Source of the DNA: Streptomyces carpinensis
Lineage (GTDB): Bacteria > Actinomycetota > Actinomycetes > Streptomycetales > Streptomycetaceae
Reading direction: 5' to 3'
Length of the DNA: 56,555 bases
Assembly: GCF_002154505.1 (NCBI RefSeq)
Contig: NZ_MUBM01000072.1
Location: 1 to 56,555, forward strand
The notes beneath the pieces were generated by a model. It did not search any database. It saw only the letters and a list, made by a program, of their open reading frames with translations, and had not been told where the DNA came from. Shown piece after piece: positions 16,911 to 24,656 of this stretch. Both the position numbers and the translations under genes were made by a program. Every line of letters starts with the position of its first letter. Position 1 is the first letter of the stretch.

Positions 16911-18908
16911 ATGAACACCGACACCGACCTTCTGTGGTCCCCCAGCCGCTCGACCTCCGAGAACTCCAACGTCGCCGGCTTCATGCGCTGGCTGAGCGAG
17001 GCACGGGGGCTGTCCTTCTCCGGCTACGCGCAACTGTGGCGGTGGAGCACCACCGACGTGCCGGCGTTCTGGTCGGCGGTGTGGGAGTTCTACGGCCTCG
17101 ACAGCGTCAGCGGCTACGAAGAGGTCCTGGCGGACCCTTCGATGCCGGGAGCGTCCTGGTTTCCGGGAGCGCGGCTGAACTTCGCCGAGCAATGCTTCGC
17201 CCGGGCCACCGACGAGCGTCCGGCCCTGATCACCGTGGCCGAGGGCGGCGCTCCTGCGGAGACGTCGTGGCAGCAGCTCAGGCACCAGGTCGCGGCTGTC
17301 GCCGCGGCCCTTCGTGACATGGGCGTGGGACCCGGTGACCGCGTTGCCGGGTACCTGCCGAATACGGCACACGCTGTGGTCGCGTTGCTGGCCAGCGCCG
17401 CGGTCGGCGCGGTGTGGACCGTGTGCTCGCCCGACTTCGGCACGCCCAGCGTGCTCGCGCGGCTGCAGCAGGCGCAACCAACGGTTCTCGTCGCCGCCGA
17501 CGGCTACTACTACGGAGGCAAGGAGTTCGATCGACGCCCGGCGATCGTTGAGATCGTGGACGGGCTGCCCACCATCCGGCACCTGATCACAGTCGACTAC
17601 CTGTACGCGTCCTCAACCGCGTCATCGTGGTCGAAGCGGCGGGAGGTGGTGCAGCATCCGTGGTCCGCACTGCTCGACACCGAGGAGGAGCTCGGCTTCG
17701 CCGACGTCCCCTTCGACCACCCCCTGTGGATCTTGTGGTCATCGGGCACTACGGGAGTGCCCAAGGGCATCGTGCAGGGCCACGGCGGCATCGTCGTAGA
17801 GCTGCTCAAGGCGCTCGGTCTCGGTGCCGATCTGCGCAGCGACGACCGCTACTTCTTCCACACATCCACCAGCTGGATGGTGTGGAACTTCATGGTTGGT
17901 GGCCTGCTGCACGGTGCCACGATCGTCTTGTACGACGGCAGCCCCACCTTTCCCGACGTCAGTGGTGTCTGGGAGGTCGCCGAGCAGACACGCGCCACGA
18001 TGGTCGGCGTGGGAGCGGCCTACCTGGTCGCGGGGGAGAAGGCGGACGCACACCCGGCAGCCGAGATCGATCTGAGCGCCCTGCGATCCGTCCTGCAGAC
18101 CGGCTCGTCCCTGCCCGGGAGCACCTGGCGCTGGGTCTACGACCGTCTCGGTTCCGACGTGTGGTTGCAGTCGATCTGCGGAGGTACCGACATCTGCTCG
18201 GTCCTCGCCGGAGGCTCTCCACTCCTGCCGGTCCGGGTCGGCAGGATCCAGTGCCCCGCGCTCGGTGTCGCTCTCGCCGCATGGAATTCCCTGGGACAGC
18301 CGGTCGCGGGGGAGCAGGGGGAGCTGGTGGTGACAGCTCCGCTTCCCTCCATGCCCTTGTGCTTCGTCGACGACCACGAGAACCAGCGTTACCTGGCGAG
18401 CTACTTCGATGTCTATCCAGGAGTGTGGAGGCACGGTGACTGGGTCACGGTCGATCCGGACCTGTCAGTCGTGGTGGCCGGCCGATCGGATTCCACTCTC
18501 AACCGCATGGGTGTGCGCATGGGGTCCGCGGACATCTACGCCGTCGTCGAGCAGCTCCCTCAGATCGCGGACAGTTTGGTCATCGGCGTCGAGCTGCCGT
18601 TCGGTAGGTACTTCATGCCGCTCTTCGTCGTCCTCGCCGAAGGGGAGATCCTCGACGACGCACTCCGCGAGAGCGTCGTCGTGTCGATCAGGCGGGAGCT
18701 GTCGCCACGGCACGTTCCGGATGTCATCGTTCAGATAGCCGCCGTGCCACGCACCCTGACCGGGAAGAAGCTCGAGGTTCCCGTCAAGCGCGTGATGCAG
18801 GGCGCTCGCGCCGCTGACGTGAGCGCTGAGGGTGCGATCACCCACCCGGAGATGCTGGCTTGGTTCGAGGATTTCGCGACCAGGATCCCAGCCGTGACGC
18901 TGAAGTGA
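16911..18908 (+). CDS. Acetoacetyl-CoA synthetase
   Basis: A 665-residue acetoacetate-CoA ligase of the ANL superfamily, matching the usual length for this enzyme. Features include an N-terminal cap (WSAVWEFYGL, WFPGARLNFAEQ), the P-loop ILWSSGTTGVPKGIVQGHGG, the acyl-binding stretch SICGGTDICS, the hinge VVAGRSDSTLNRMGVRMGS and the C-terminal TGKKLEVPVK with the catalytic lysine. It would convert acetoacetate, the by-product of the BKACE reaction, to acetoacetyl-CoA for thiolysis. ATG 16911 has GGAGG five bases upstream. It is the last gene of the rightward run and could also serve the carnitine pathway at 30100-33187. Confidence 0.92.
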   Translation: MNTDTDLLWSPSRSTSENSNVAGFMRWLSEARGLSFSGYAQLWRWSTTDVPAFWSAVWEFYGLDSVSGYEEVLADPSMPGASWFPGARLNFAEQCFARATDERPALITVAEGGAPAETSWQQLRHQVAAVAAALRDMGVGPGDRVAGYLPNTAHAVVALLASAAVGAVWTVCSPDFGTPSVLARLQQAQPTVLVAADGYYYGGKEFDRRPAIVEIVDGLPTIRHLITVDYLYASSTASSWSKRREVVQHPWSALLDTEEELGFADVPFDHPLWILWSSGTTGVPKGIVQGHGGIVVELLKALGLGADLRSDDRYFFHTSTSWMVWNFMVGGLLHGATIVLYDGSPTFPDVSGVWEVAEQTRATMVGVGAAYLVAGEKADAHPAAEIDLSALRSVLQTGSSLPGSTWRWVYDRLGSDVWLQSICGGTDICSVLAGGSPLLPVRVGRIQCPALGVALAAWNSLGQPVAGEQGELVVTAPLPSMPLCFVDDHENQRYLASYFDVYPGVWRHGDWVTVDPDLSVVVAGRSDSTLNRMGVRMGSADIYAVVEQLPQIADSLVIGVELPFGRYFMPLFVVLAEGEILDDALRESVVVSIRRELSPRHVPDVIVQIAAVPRTLTGKKLEVPVKRVMQGARAADVSAEGAITHPEMLAWFEDFATRIPAVTLK

Positions 18909-18933
18909 GGCTCCCCCGCTGTGCGGGAGAGCC
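18909..18933 (+). terminator. Terminator of the BKACE operon
   Basis: GGCTCCCCCGC and GCGGGAGAGCC form an 11-bp stem with one mismatch and a 3-base loop, starting right after the synthetase stop codon. Confidence 0.6.
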
Positions 18934-19081
18934 CGAGGTGCCGGTGACCATCAGGGCCGTCTTCCGGATCGAGCCCCGTGCAGTCCCGCGGAACGCGTCT
19001 GGGGGAGACGAGCATGTGGGGATCGAGTCCGATTCCGCTACCCACAGGCGGATTTCGCTGACTTCACTGCTCGTTGTCTGC

Positions 19082-19957
19082 TCAGTCTGTGACGTCGACG
19101 CCGTAGCCGCGTGCGAGCACGTCGAGTCCGTGGTCGTACCCCTGGCCGACGGCGCGGAAGCGCCAGACGGGGCCGCGTCGGTAGAACTCTGCGAGAAGCA
19201 GTGTGCGTTCCGTGGTGGCGGCGTCCAGTGTGGCTCGTGCCAGTGGCGCGGCACCTCTGCCGGGGGCGGCGGTCACCTGGACGGGGCCGACGCCTCCGAA
19301 CATCGCGTTCCCGTCGATCGCGGCAGCGACGACGACCTTGCGGGAGGCGGGTGGGAGCGAGGTGAGGTCCATGGCGATCGTCTGTTCCGCCGGGCCGTCG
19401 GTGAGGAGCCGCACAGTGCCCGCGGGGTTCTCCGGGGCGCCGTAGAAGACGAAGTCCTCATCGAAGGTGACCTGTTCGTCCTCGTACAGCACGAACGCCA
19501 CGACGTCGATCTCGCAGTGCTCTCGGGGCGCCCAGGACGCGATGGCGTGCCACTGGGGCGCGAGTGCCGCGGACGACGACATCCGCAGGTCGATGACCCC
19601 GCCACGCGGAAGCACCAGTGGAGCCTGGGGAATCGCGGCCGCCCTGGGCTCTGCGGCCGGGTCCGCGGCTGTTGCCGGAGCAGCGAGCCAGTGCTGGTCG
19701 TGCACGGGGAGACCAAGATCGGTGATCCGGCGCATGCGGCGGTCACGTTCCCCGCCGTCCAGGAGAACGACGTCGGTGACACTGCGGGACAGGTTGACGG
19801 CGGCCGAGCCGCCCCGTTCCACCACGCGTGTGCGGGCAGCCACCGCGTCGGCGTGCAGGCCGCCCAGGACGAGTACCCGTCGCCCCGTCAGTGGTTGACC
19901 TGTCGGTGCGGGGGCAGGACTGCCGGGCTCCGGATCCCGCGGCACGGGGACGGGCAC
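19082..19957 (-). CDS. TerD-family protein with BRCT-like domain, N-terminus doubtful
   Basis: The C-terminal half is a TerD domain (WAPREHCEIDVVAFVLYED, then DFVFYGAPENPAG and DLTSLPPASRKVVVAAAIDG), a calcium-binding fold of tellurite/stress operons. Before it lies a BRCT-like segment (LTGRRVLVLGGLHADAVAAR through PVHDQHWLA) and a Pro/Ala linker. The reading frame stays open upstream, but the coherent protein upstream is in a different frame and looks like the start of a helicase (20005-20148), so the natural 5' end seems to be lost. I place the start at GTG 19957 only as a guess. It is probably the last member of the minus-strand conflict operon. Confidence 0.6.
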   Translation of the reverse strand: MPVPVPRDPEPGSPAPAPTGQPLTGRRVLVLGGLHADAVAARTRVVERGGSAAVNLSRSVTDVVLLDGGERDRRMRRITDLGLPVHDQHWLAAPATAADPAAEPRAAAIPQAPLVLPRGGVIDLRMSSSAALAPQWHAIASWAPREHCEIDVVAFVLYEDEQVTFDEDFVFYGAPENPAGTVRLLTDGPAEQTIAMDLTSLPPASRKVVVAAAIDGNAMFGGVGPVQVTAAPGRGAAPLARATLDAATTERTLLLAEFYRRGPVWRFRAVGQGYDHGLDVLARGYGVDVTD

Positions 19958-20004
19958 CTCACGGGCGCCGAGCGTGTCGGCTGCCGGCTCGGGCGCGGTC
20001 TCGG

Positions 20005-20148
20005 CGGTCCCCGGAAGATCCCCGTCTCCTGATCCCCGAGGAACCGCTCCAGCGCGAGCCGCGTGTCCTCGTCGGCCAGCGTGTACGGCGTCGTGAGGTG
20101 CTGCGTCAGACTGCCGCGGAGCTGAGCGGCGGCCAAGGTGGGCTTCAC
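20005..20148 (-). pseudogene. 5' remnant of a DEAD/DEAH-box helicase gene
   Basis: From GTG 20148 the frame reads about 48 residues (KPTLAAAQLRGSLTQHL, then ALERFLGDQETGIFRGP) resembling the extreme N-terminus of a large actinobacterial DEAD/DEAH helicase as I recall it. The expected continuation (YLRIRTPF-like) is absent. After GIFRGP the coherent protein continues in another frame as the linker of the TerD gene. The helicase therefore appears broken at a recombination junction. Family assignment is from memory of the motif. Confidence 0.45.
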
Positions 20149-20348
20149 GGGGAACTTTCGGGCAAGTCGGGTACCGAGGCCGTCGGTACGCACCGCCGTG
20201 ACAGCCCGGTGTCGGCACCGTGACGGCAGCCGGCGACCTGAAGCGTCACAACTCCGCAGATGACGGCCCAGATCTGCGGACAGGTCAGTGGTGTGCGTGG
20301 TCCAGGAGGGCAGGCCCAGTCCGTGAGGTCCTTGGAGCAGGGGCCGTC

Positions 20349-20846
20349 CTACAGTTGCCCCCGCCGCTCCGCTCCTTCGGGCCAGACCACCCGCACGGGG
20401 ACACCCGCGCGACGGGCCTCCATGACCATGTCCGCGGTGCCGCCGCCTCGGCCTTCGGGCTGAGTGCCGTCCCAGACCGCGACCAGCATGTCGGCCCGCG
20501 CGAGCAACTCCGCGTTGGCCGCCTGGTAGGCGGGTGGGCCGGCATCGGCGAAAGGCATGGTGACGATCTCCGAAGCAGCGGCCAGCAAGCGATCGAAGGT
20601 CGCAGTCTGCTCGGGCTGCACCTTGGCCGTGCGGTAGTCCCGCGACGGCAGTACGGCGACCAAGGCTCCGCCCGCGTCGAGCACGGCTTCGGCGAACAGT
20701 GTGTCGGCGCCCGCGGCCAGGCACGACACGCCGACCAAGCCGCCGTCGCACGCCATCCCGGCCAGCAGTTCGTCCAGCGCGGTGCGGACCGGCGCGACGG
20801 TCGTCTCCGTGAGATCCATGTGCCCGGTGACGGCGACCGTGGGCAT
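20349..20846 (-). CDS. SLOG-like Rossmann nucleotide-sensing protein
   Basis: A 165-residue Rossmann protein of the SLOG/LOG/DprA-like class. It has VAVTGHMDLTET at the N-terminus, a GVSCLAAGADTLFAEAVLDAG motif, and a C-terminal DMLVAVWDGTQ-EGRGGGTADMV motif typical of nucleotide-ligand binding. SLOG proteins are thought to sense or process NAD- or nucleotide-derived signals in bacterial conflict systems. ATG 20846 is preceded by AGGAGG. The neighbouring membrane protein (20955-21470) is of the kind known to pair with SLOG domains. Confidence 0.75.
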   Translation of the reverse strand: MPTVAVTGHMDLTETTVAPVRTALDELLAGMACDGGLVGVSCLAAGADTLFAEAVLDAGGALVAVLPSRDYRTAKVQPEQTATFDRLLAAASEIVTMPFADAGPPAYQAANAELLARADMLVAVWDGTQPEGRGGGTADMVMEARRAGVPVRVVWPEGAERRGQL

Positions 20847-20954
20847 GGCCACCTCCTCGCTGGTCATCCGATGTGTCGGTGATGCTACCTACCGCATCGG
20901 GGTCGGCCATTTCATCCGCAGGCAGGTCACGCCTCCCGCGGAACGGGAGCACGG

Positions 20955-21470
20955 TCACCGTCGCCATACCAGAGCCGCCGAGCCCAGCACGTAGGACGCG
21001 GCGAAGATGGCGGGCACCCACTGCTCCACGTGCGTCAGGGGCAGGTACCTGCGCCAGTCGCGGCCCTCGCCGAGCAGGACCCACTCGGCGCGGGAGTACG
21101 CGAAGGCGGGCAGGCGCTCCTCGAGCAGGCCGATCACCTGCCACTTGGCCGCGTTGAGCTGACGGTAGGACCGGACCATGGCCCACCAGGCCGCACACTG
21201 GGACAACAGAATCGCCAGGCCGGCGGCGAGCACCCAGCGCGACACGGCTGACAGCCCGTGGCCGGCAAGGGCCGCGACGGCCGCGACCACCGCGGTGTTG
21301 ACCGAAAGAAAGAAGGTGTTGGCCAGGTTGCGGCGGGAACTGACCCTGTCGGCCATCTCCACACAGAGCCTGTACTGCTCGAGTATCGCTCCCTGGTACT
21401 TCTCGGAGGCCGTCGCGTAGTCGGACGGAGAGACGGCAGGGTTCCAGAGAAGATGCTGACGGTCAGTCAC
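20955..21470 (-). CDS. RipA/SLATT-like small membrane effector
   Basis: A 171-residue protein. It begins with a conserved cytosolic helix (YQGAILEQYRLCVEMADRVS), then two adjacent membrane helices (about 53-75 and 79-99), a cytosolic segment (AAKWQVIGLLEERLPAFAYS) and a possible third helix at the C-terminus. This matches the RipA octameric membrane protein family and the SLATT 2TM effectors predicted to form pores on a SLOG or nucleotidyltransferase signal. GTG 21470 gives a start like that of relatives; ATG 21551 is an alternative with a low-complexity extension. The SLOG gene follows after 108 bp. Confidence 0.7.
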   Translation of the reverse strand: MTDRQHLLWNPAVSPSDYATASEKYQGAILEQYRLCVEMADRVSSRRNLANTFFLSVNTAVVAAVAALAGHGLSAVSRWVLAAGLAILLSQCAAWWAMVRSYRQLNAAKWQVIGLLEERLPAFAYSRAEWVLLGEGRDWRRYLPLTHVEQWVPAIFAASYVLGSAALVWRR

Positions 21471-21584
21471 TTGCCCATTGTCCACGCCCGAAGCGGCTCG
21501 CGCAGGCGCTGCCCCCGATCCGCGAGGCCGACTTCCGTCACGGTGAGCCATCGTGCCGTCCCGTCCATCGAGGTGACGCGTCCG

Positions 21585-22628
21585 TCAGAAGTGCAGTATC
21601 GACCAGACCAGGAAACCCAGCAGTGCGAGCGGAGCGCCGAACATGGTGGCGAACAGTGGCACCTGGCGACGCGTGGGGCGTGCGTGGGTGGGCAGCCGCA
21701 GCTGGACTCCCGGCCAGCGGACCGCCAGGCGGTCGTACACCGGCCGCAACCCGTAGACGAAGCGCGACTCGATGACGCGTTGGAAGTTGCCGGGTGACCG
21801 AGGGGTGTCGAAGCGCACGAAACGAGGTGTCCAGTCGTCGTCGAAGTAGATGGCGCCGCGGATCTGCGCCTTGTACTTCACCAGTCGGGCTCCGTCCGGA
21901 TATCCCGGGAGTGAGGCGGGGAACAGGGCCGCGACATCGCGTCGGAAGGACTCGTAGTCCTCCTGCCGCATGGGAACCAGCAGCACCAGCCGTGACGGGG
22001 GGACCAGGGCGACGGCCTGGGCCAGTTCCCAGCGCAGTGCCGCTCCCCGCCCCGCGCCCATGAGCACCAGCCCGGAGTCACCGGCCTTCGCCATGAGCCG
22101 CAGGACTGTGTCCTGCCAGCCGTGCTGGTCCAGGTACAAGCGCCTCGCTCCCACCTCGGGCAGCCGCTCTCCGGGCCGGCCGACGGCGACCATCGGCCCG
22201 AACGGCCGCACGGCGACTTTCAGCTGCTCTTCCTCCGTGCGCAGGGCTTGATTGGAGATGTGCGCGTCGCCGAAGCTGCTTCGCAGATCGGCGCCGGGCC
22301 GGAAGTCGCCCAGAGCCGGGTCGTCGGTGAAGGTCCGTAAGTACAGGACGAAGGGCGGGCCGTCCAGTACCTCCTGGGCCGTGGTGATCGGACTGAGGTG
22401 CCGCTTTCCCTGGCGTACCGTGTACCTGGCCGCCATCAGAATTCCCACGCCGATCAAGCCCAGCGCGGCGCCCACCAGCGGTGACCAGACCGGCTTGCTC
22501 CCACCCGGCCGCATGGCGGCGAAGCAGACGAACTCAAAGGCCGCACCGACCGGCAGCAGTACCCAACCGAACGACAGCAGCATCACGCCCAGTACACGCG
22601 ACTGTCCGCGCGGAGCGCTCGCCCTCAC
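21585..22628 (-). CDS. Two-TM membrane protein with a Rossmann/TIR-like cytosolic domain, function unknown
   Basis: This 347-residue protein has two N-terminal membrane helices (LGVMLLSFGWVLLPVGAAFE; LVGAALGLIGVGILMAARY). A large cytosolic domain follows (PPFVLYLRTFTDDPAL, RTEEEQLKVAVRPFGPMVAVG, AGDSGLVLMGAGRGAALRWE, RLVLLVPM), and a hydrophobic helix ends the protein (LLGFLVWSILHF). The alternating strands and the opening VLYLRTFTDD recall TIR or SLOG Rossmannoid folds, but I cannot assign it. GTG 22628 starts the conserved part. It is the first gene of the minus-strand set with RipA/SLATT and SLOG, which suggests a sensor or effector role. Confidence 0.6.
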   Translation of the reverse strand: MRASAPRGQSRVLGVMLLSFGWVLLPVGAAFEFVCFAAMRPGGSKPVWSPLVGAALGLIGVGILMAARYTVRQGKRHLSPITTAQEVLDGPPFVLYLRTFTDDPALGDFRPGADLRSSFGDAHISNQALRTEEEQLKVAVRPFGPMVAVGRPGERLPEVGARRLYLDQHGWQDTVLRLMAKAGDSGLVLMGAGRGAALRWELAQAVALVPPSRLVLLVPMRQEDYESFRRDVAALFPASLPGYPDGARLVKYKAQIRGAIYFDDDWTPRFVRFDTPRSPGNFQRVIESRFVYGLRPVYDRLAVRWPGVQLRLPTHARPTRRQVPLFATMFGAPLALLGFLVWSILHF

Positions 22629-22719
22629 CTCGCCCACCGTTGTCTGCCTCCCCGTTCCGGACACAGCACGACAGCACAACTTTCCCACAGCGGAGGGTAG
22701 TTGTCGGCACTGCCGAGCT

Positions 22720-23010
22720 TCAGGCGCCGGGCCACCTGCTCGACACGGTGCCGACCACGGCCCACACCGTCTTGCCGCAGCGGCGGTCGGTGACGCCCCA
22801 GTCGTCGGCCGGGGCGGTGACGAGGAGGAGGTTGCGGCCGGACTCGGCCTCGGGCTCCACGACGGCGGTGACGGTGGGCCGGTGTTCCGCGCGGGTGTCG
22901 GAGACCTCCACGCGCAGCCGCCCGCCGTCCGCCGCGGCGGCCAGCCGGACGTGGAAGTCCCGGCCGTGTACCCGCCCGTGCCGTACGGCGTGGGCGCACA
23001 GCTGATCAGG
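22720..23010 (-). pseudogene. Broken anti-sigma-type ATP-binding (RsbW-like HATPase) gene
   Basis: One frame reads AHAVRHGRVHGRDFHVRL, then RVEVSDTRAEHRPTV, SGRNLLLVTAPADDWGV and CGKTVWAVVG. This is the C-terminal two thirds of a Streptomyces RsbW/SpoIIAB-like kinase. No start codon or N-box helix precedes it in frame; the upstream frame (SGSAATAEFATATPNDGD) is shifted and unlike the family. I read it as a frameshifted, truncated remnant. Confidence 0.55.
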
Positions 23011-23318
23011 GTCAGCGTTTCGTTGACGTCGCCGTCGTTAGGGGTGGCCGTGGCGAACTCGGCCGTCGCCGCGGATCCGGAGGGCGAGTGGTGCGGGGAG
23101 GAGGAGAGGTGCATGTCGTCAGCGTCGCGACGGTGACCGGTGTGTCACCAGGGGCGCCGCCTGTACGGGACGCCGCTGTACGCGACGGCGGGACGCCCGT
23201 ACACGGCATGGGGAAAGCCGGCCTCGAGCGACGGGACAGACGGAGTCGCTATCGCCGCCGCGGGCGGGAAGAGACGGACGGTGTCCGTACGGCGGGGTTC
23301 GGTACGCGCGCCGTTGCC

Positions 23319-24206
23319 GTGCGCGCTTCCACGCGATCGCCTTGTTGTTCCGCCTTCGCGACGGGGATAATGACCGCCTGCTTGGCAGTGACCTTACTCG
23401 GAGGGCCTGTGAGTGCTGGTGCGCAGCCGGATCCCGCATCCGTGCCCGGACAGAACTTAGATCGCAACGCCGCCCGTCAGTGGCTGAAGCTCCAAATCGA
23501 CAAAGAACCCCCGATCCTCAAGCAGATCGTGGCCCTGCACAAGGAAGCGCAGCTGAACGCCTTCAAGGCGCGGGACGCCAAGAAGAAGCGAAGCGCTAAG
23601 GACAGGTTGAGCAACACCCCGGTGACCGGCCTCCTGCGCAAGCAGGCCGACGTCAACCCCATGGTGCTCCTCGCGGCGGGGGTGGCCACCGCCGATCACA
23701 TTCTCGAACTGGGTGCGAGCCGACTAGCGGCGCGGGCCAACATAGACGCCAATGCCGCCTCGAAATGGATGAACGCGGCGAGGGACGTCAAACGGGCACA
23801 GCCCGGTGACGACCTGCCCGCGCTCTCACCGTCCGACTGGTGCGAGGAGGACGTGAGCCTGGTTCGGTCCCTGCTGATCCTCGAGTCCGCCGGTCTCCTC
23901 CGGTACGCCACGCACACCCAGGGTCTCTCCTACGCCAGCGACCGTGCTCGGGCCGTGCTCAAGGGAACGAACTGGCTGCGGTGGAAGTTCAAGGCAAGTG
24001 CGAGCGACGACTTGGCCGCGAACGTCGCGGAGCTGTCCGAGTGGATCTCCTCGGGCAACGGCGAGGCCAATCTGGAGCAGGTCGAAAGCCACCTGGCCAG
24101 GCACCTGGCGCTGGTCGACGGGCTGCGTGATCCGAACGAGGTCGCCCGCCTCTGGGGCTACAAGCACGAGGAGCTTGTGACCCTCTTGCGGGAAGAGATC
24201 CCTTGA
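23319..24206 (+). CDS. Secreted or membrane-anchored protein of unknown function
   Basis: About 295 residues. The N-terminus has basic residues and a hydrophobic core (MTACLAVTLLGGPVSAGAQ) that looks like a signal peptide. The mature part is helical and charged (WLKLQIDKEPPILKQIVALH, RDAKKKRSAKDRL, WNEARDVKRA-like stretches, LEQVESHLARHLALVDGLRD). I recognise no family. The start is uncertain: GTG 23319 supplies a basic n-region, while ATG 23370 would leave almost none. It precedes the TRYPCO2/trypsin pair by 117 bp on the same strand and may be co-transcribed with it. Confidence 0.6.
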   Translation: MRASTRSPCCSAFATGIMTACLAVTLLGGPVSAGAQPDPASVPGQNLDRNAARQWLKLQIDKEPPILKQIVALHKEAQLNAFKARDAKKKRSAKDRLSNTPVTGLLRKQADVNPMVLLAAGVATADHILELGASRLAARANIDANAASKWMNAARDVKRAQPGDDLPALSPSDWCEEDVSLVRSLLILESAGLLRYATHTQGLSYASDRARAVLKGTNWLRWKFKASASDDLAANVAELSEWISSGNGEANLEQVESHLARHLALVDGLRDPNEVARLWGYKHEELVTLLREEIP

Positions 24207-24323
24207 CTCGGAAGGGGCCGTACGCATCGGGACTACTCCGACGCGGTCTGAGACCCCGACTCACGCTGTGACAGAAACCTCAAGACAGAGACCGCAAGCA
24301 GGACCATCGACCGAGGGGGCGCG

Positions 24324-24656
24324 TTGACGGCCAGGGACTTGGAACTCGCTGAAGCGGTGGAAGCCATTCGCAACGAGTTGCTGAATGCGGCCGCACGAGG
24401 AGCAGGGAACGACGTCACTTTCCAAGTCGGACCCATCCAGATGGAATTCACCGTCGAGTTGCGCAGAGATGTCCGGGCACGAGGCGGAATCAAGGCGTAC
24501 GTCCTCTCGGGAGAGTTGGACGCGGGAAGGAGCAGGACTCGCACCCATCGCGTGTCCTTCACCTTGGAGCCCCGGCGGGCAGACGGCGATCCGCTGCTCG
24601 TCGCCGCGGACGGCGAAGGCGGCACCGCCGGTCTCACCACGGCAGGGCCCCTGTGA
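24324..24656 (+). CDS. Trypsin-co-occurring domain protein (TRYPCO2-like)
   Basis: A 110-residue protein whose N-terminal half (LELAEAVEAIRNELLNAA, then DVTFQVGPIQMEFTVELRRD) matches the trypsin-co-occurring domain 2 pattern: a helix followed by strands that end in a conserved positively charged turn. Such domains are found beside trypsin-like peptidases in predicted bacterial conflict or NLR-like systems. TTG 24324 has GAGGGGG upstream. Its stop overlaps the GTG of the peptidase (GTGA at 24653), so the two are translationally coupled. Confidence 0.72.
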   Translation: MTARDLELAEAVEAIRNELLNAAARGAGNDVTFQVGPIQMEFTVELRRDVRARGGIKAYVLSGELDAGRSRTRTHRVSFTLEPRRADGDPLLVAADGEGGTAGLTTAGPL

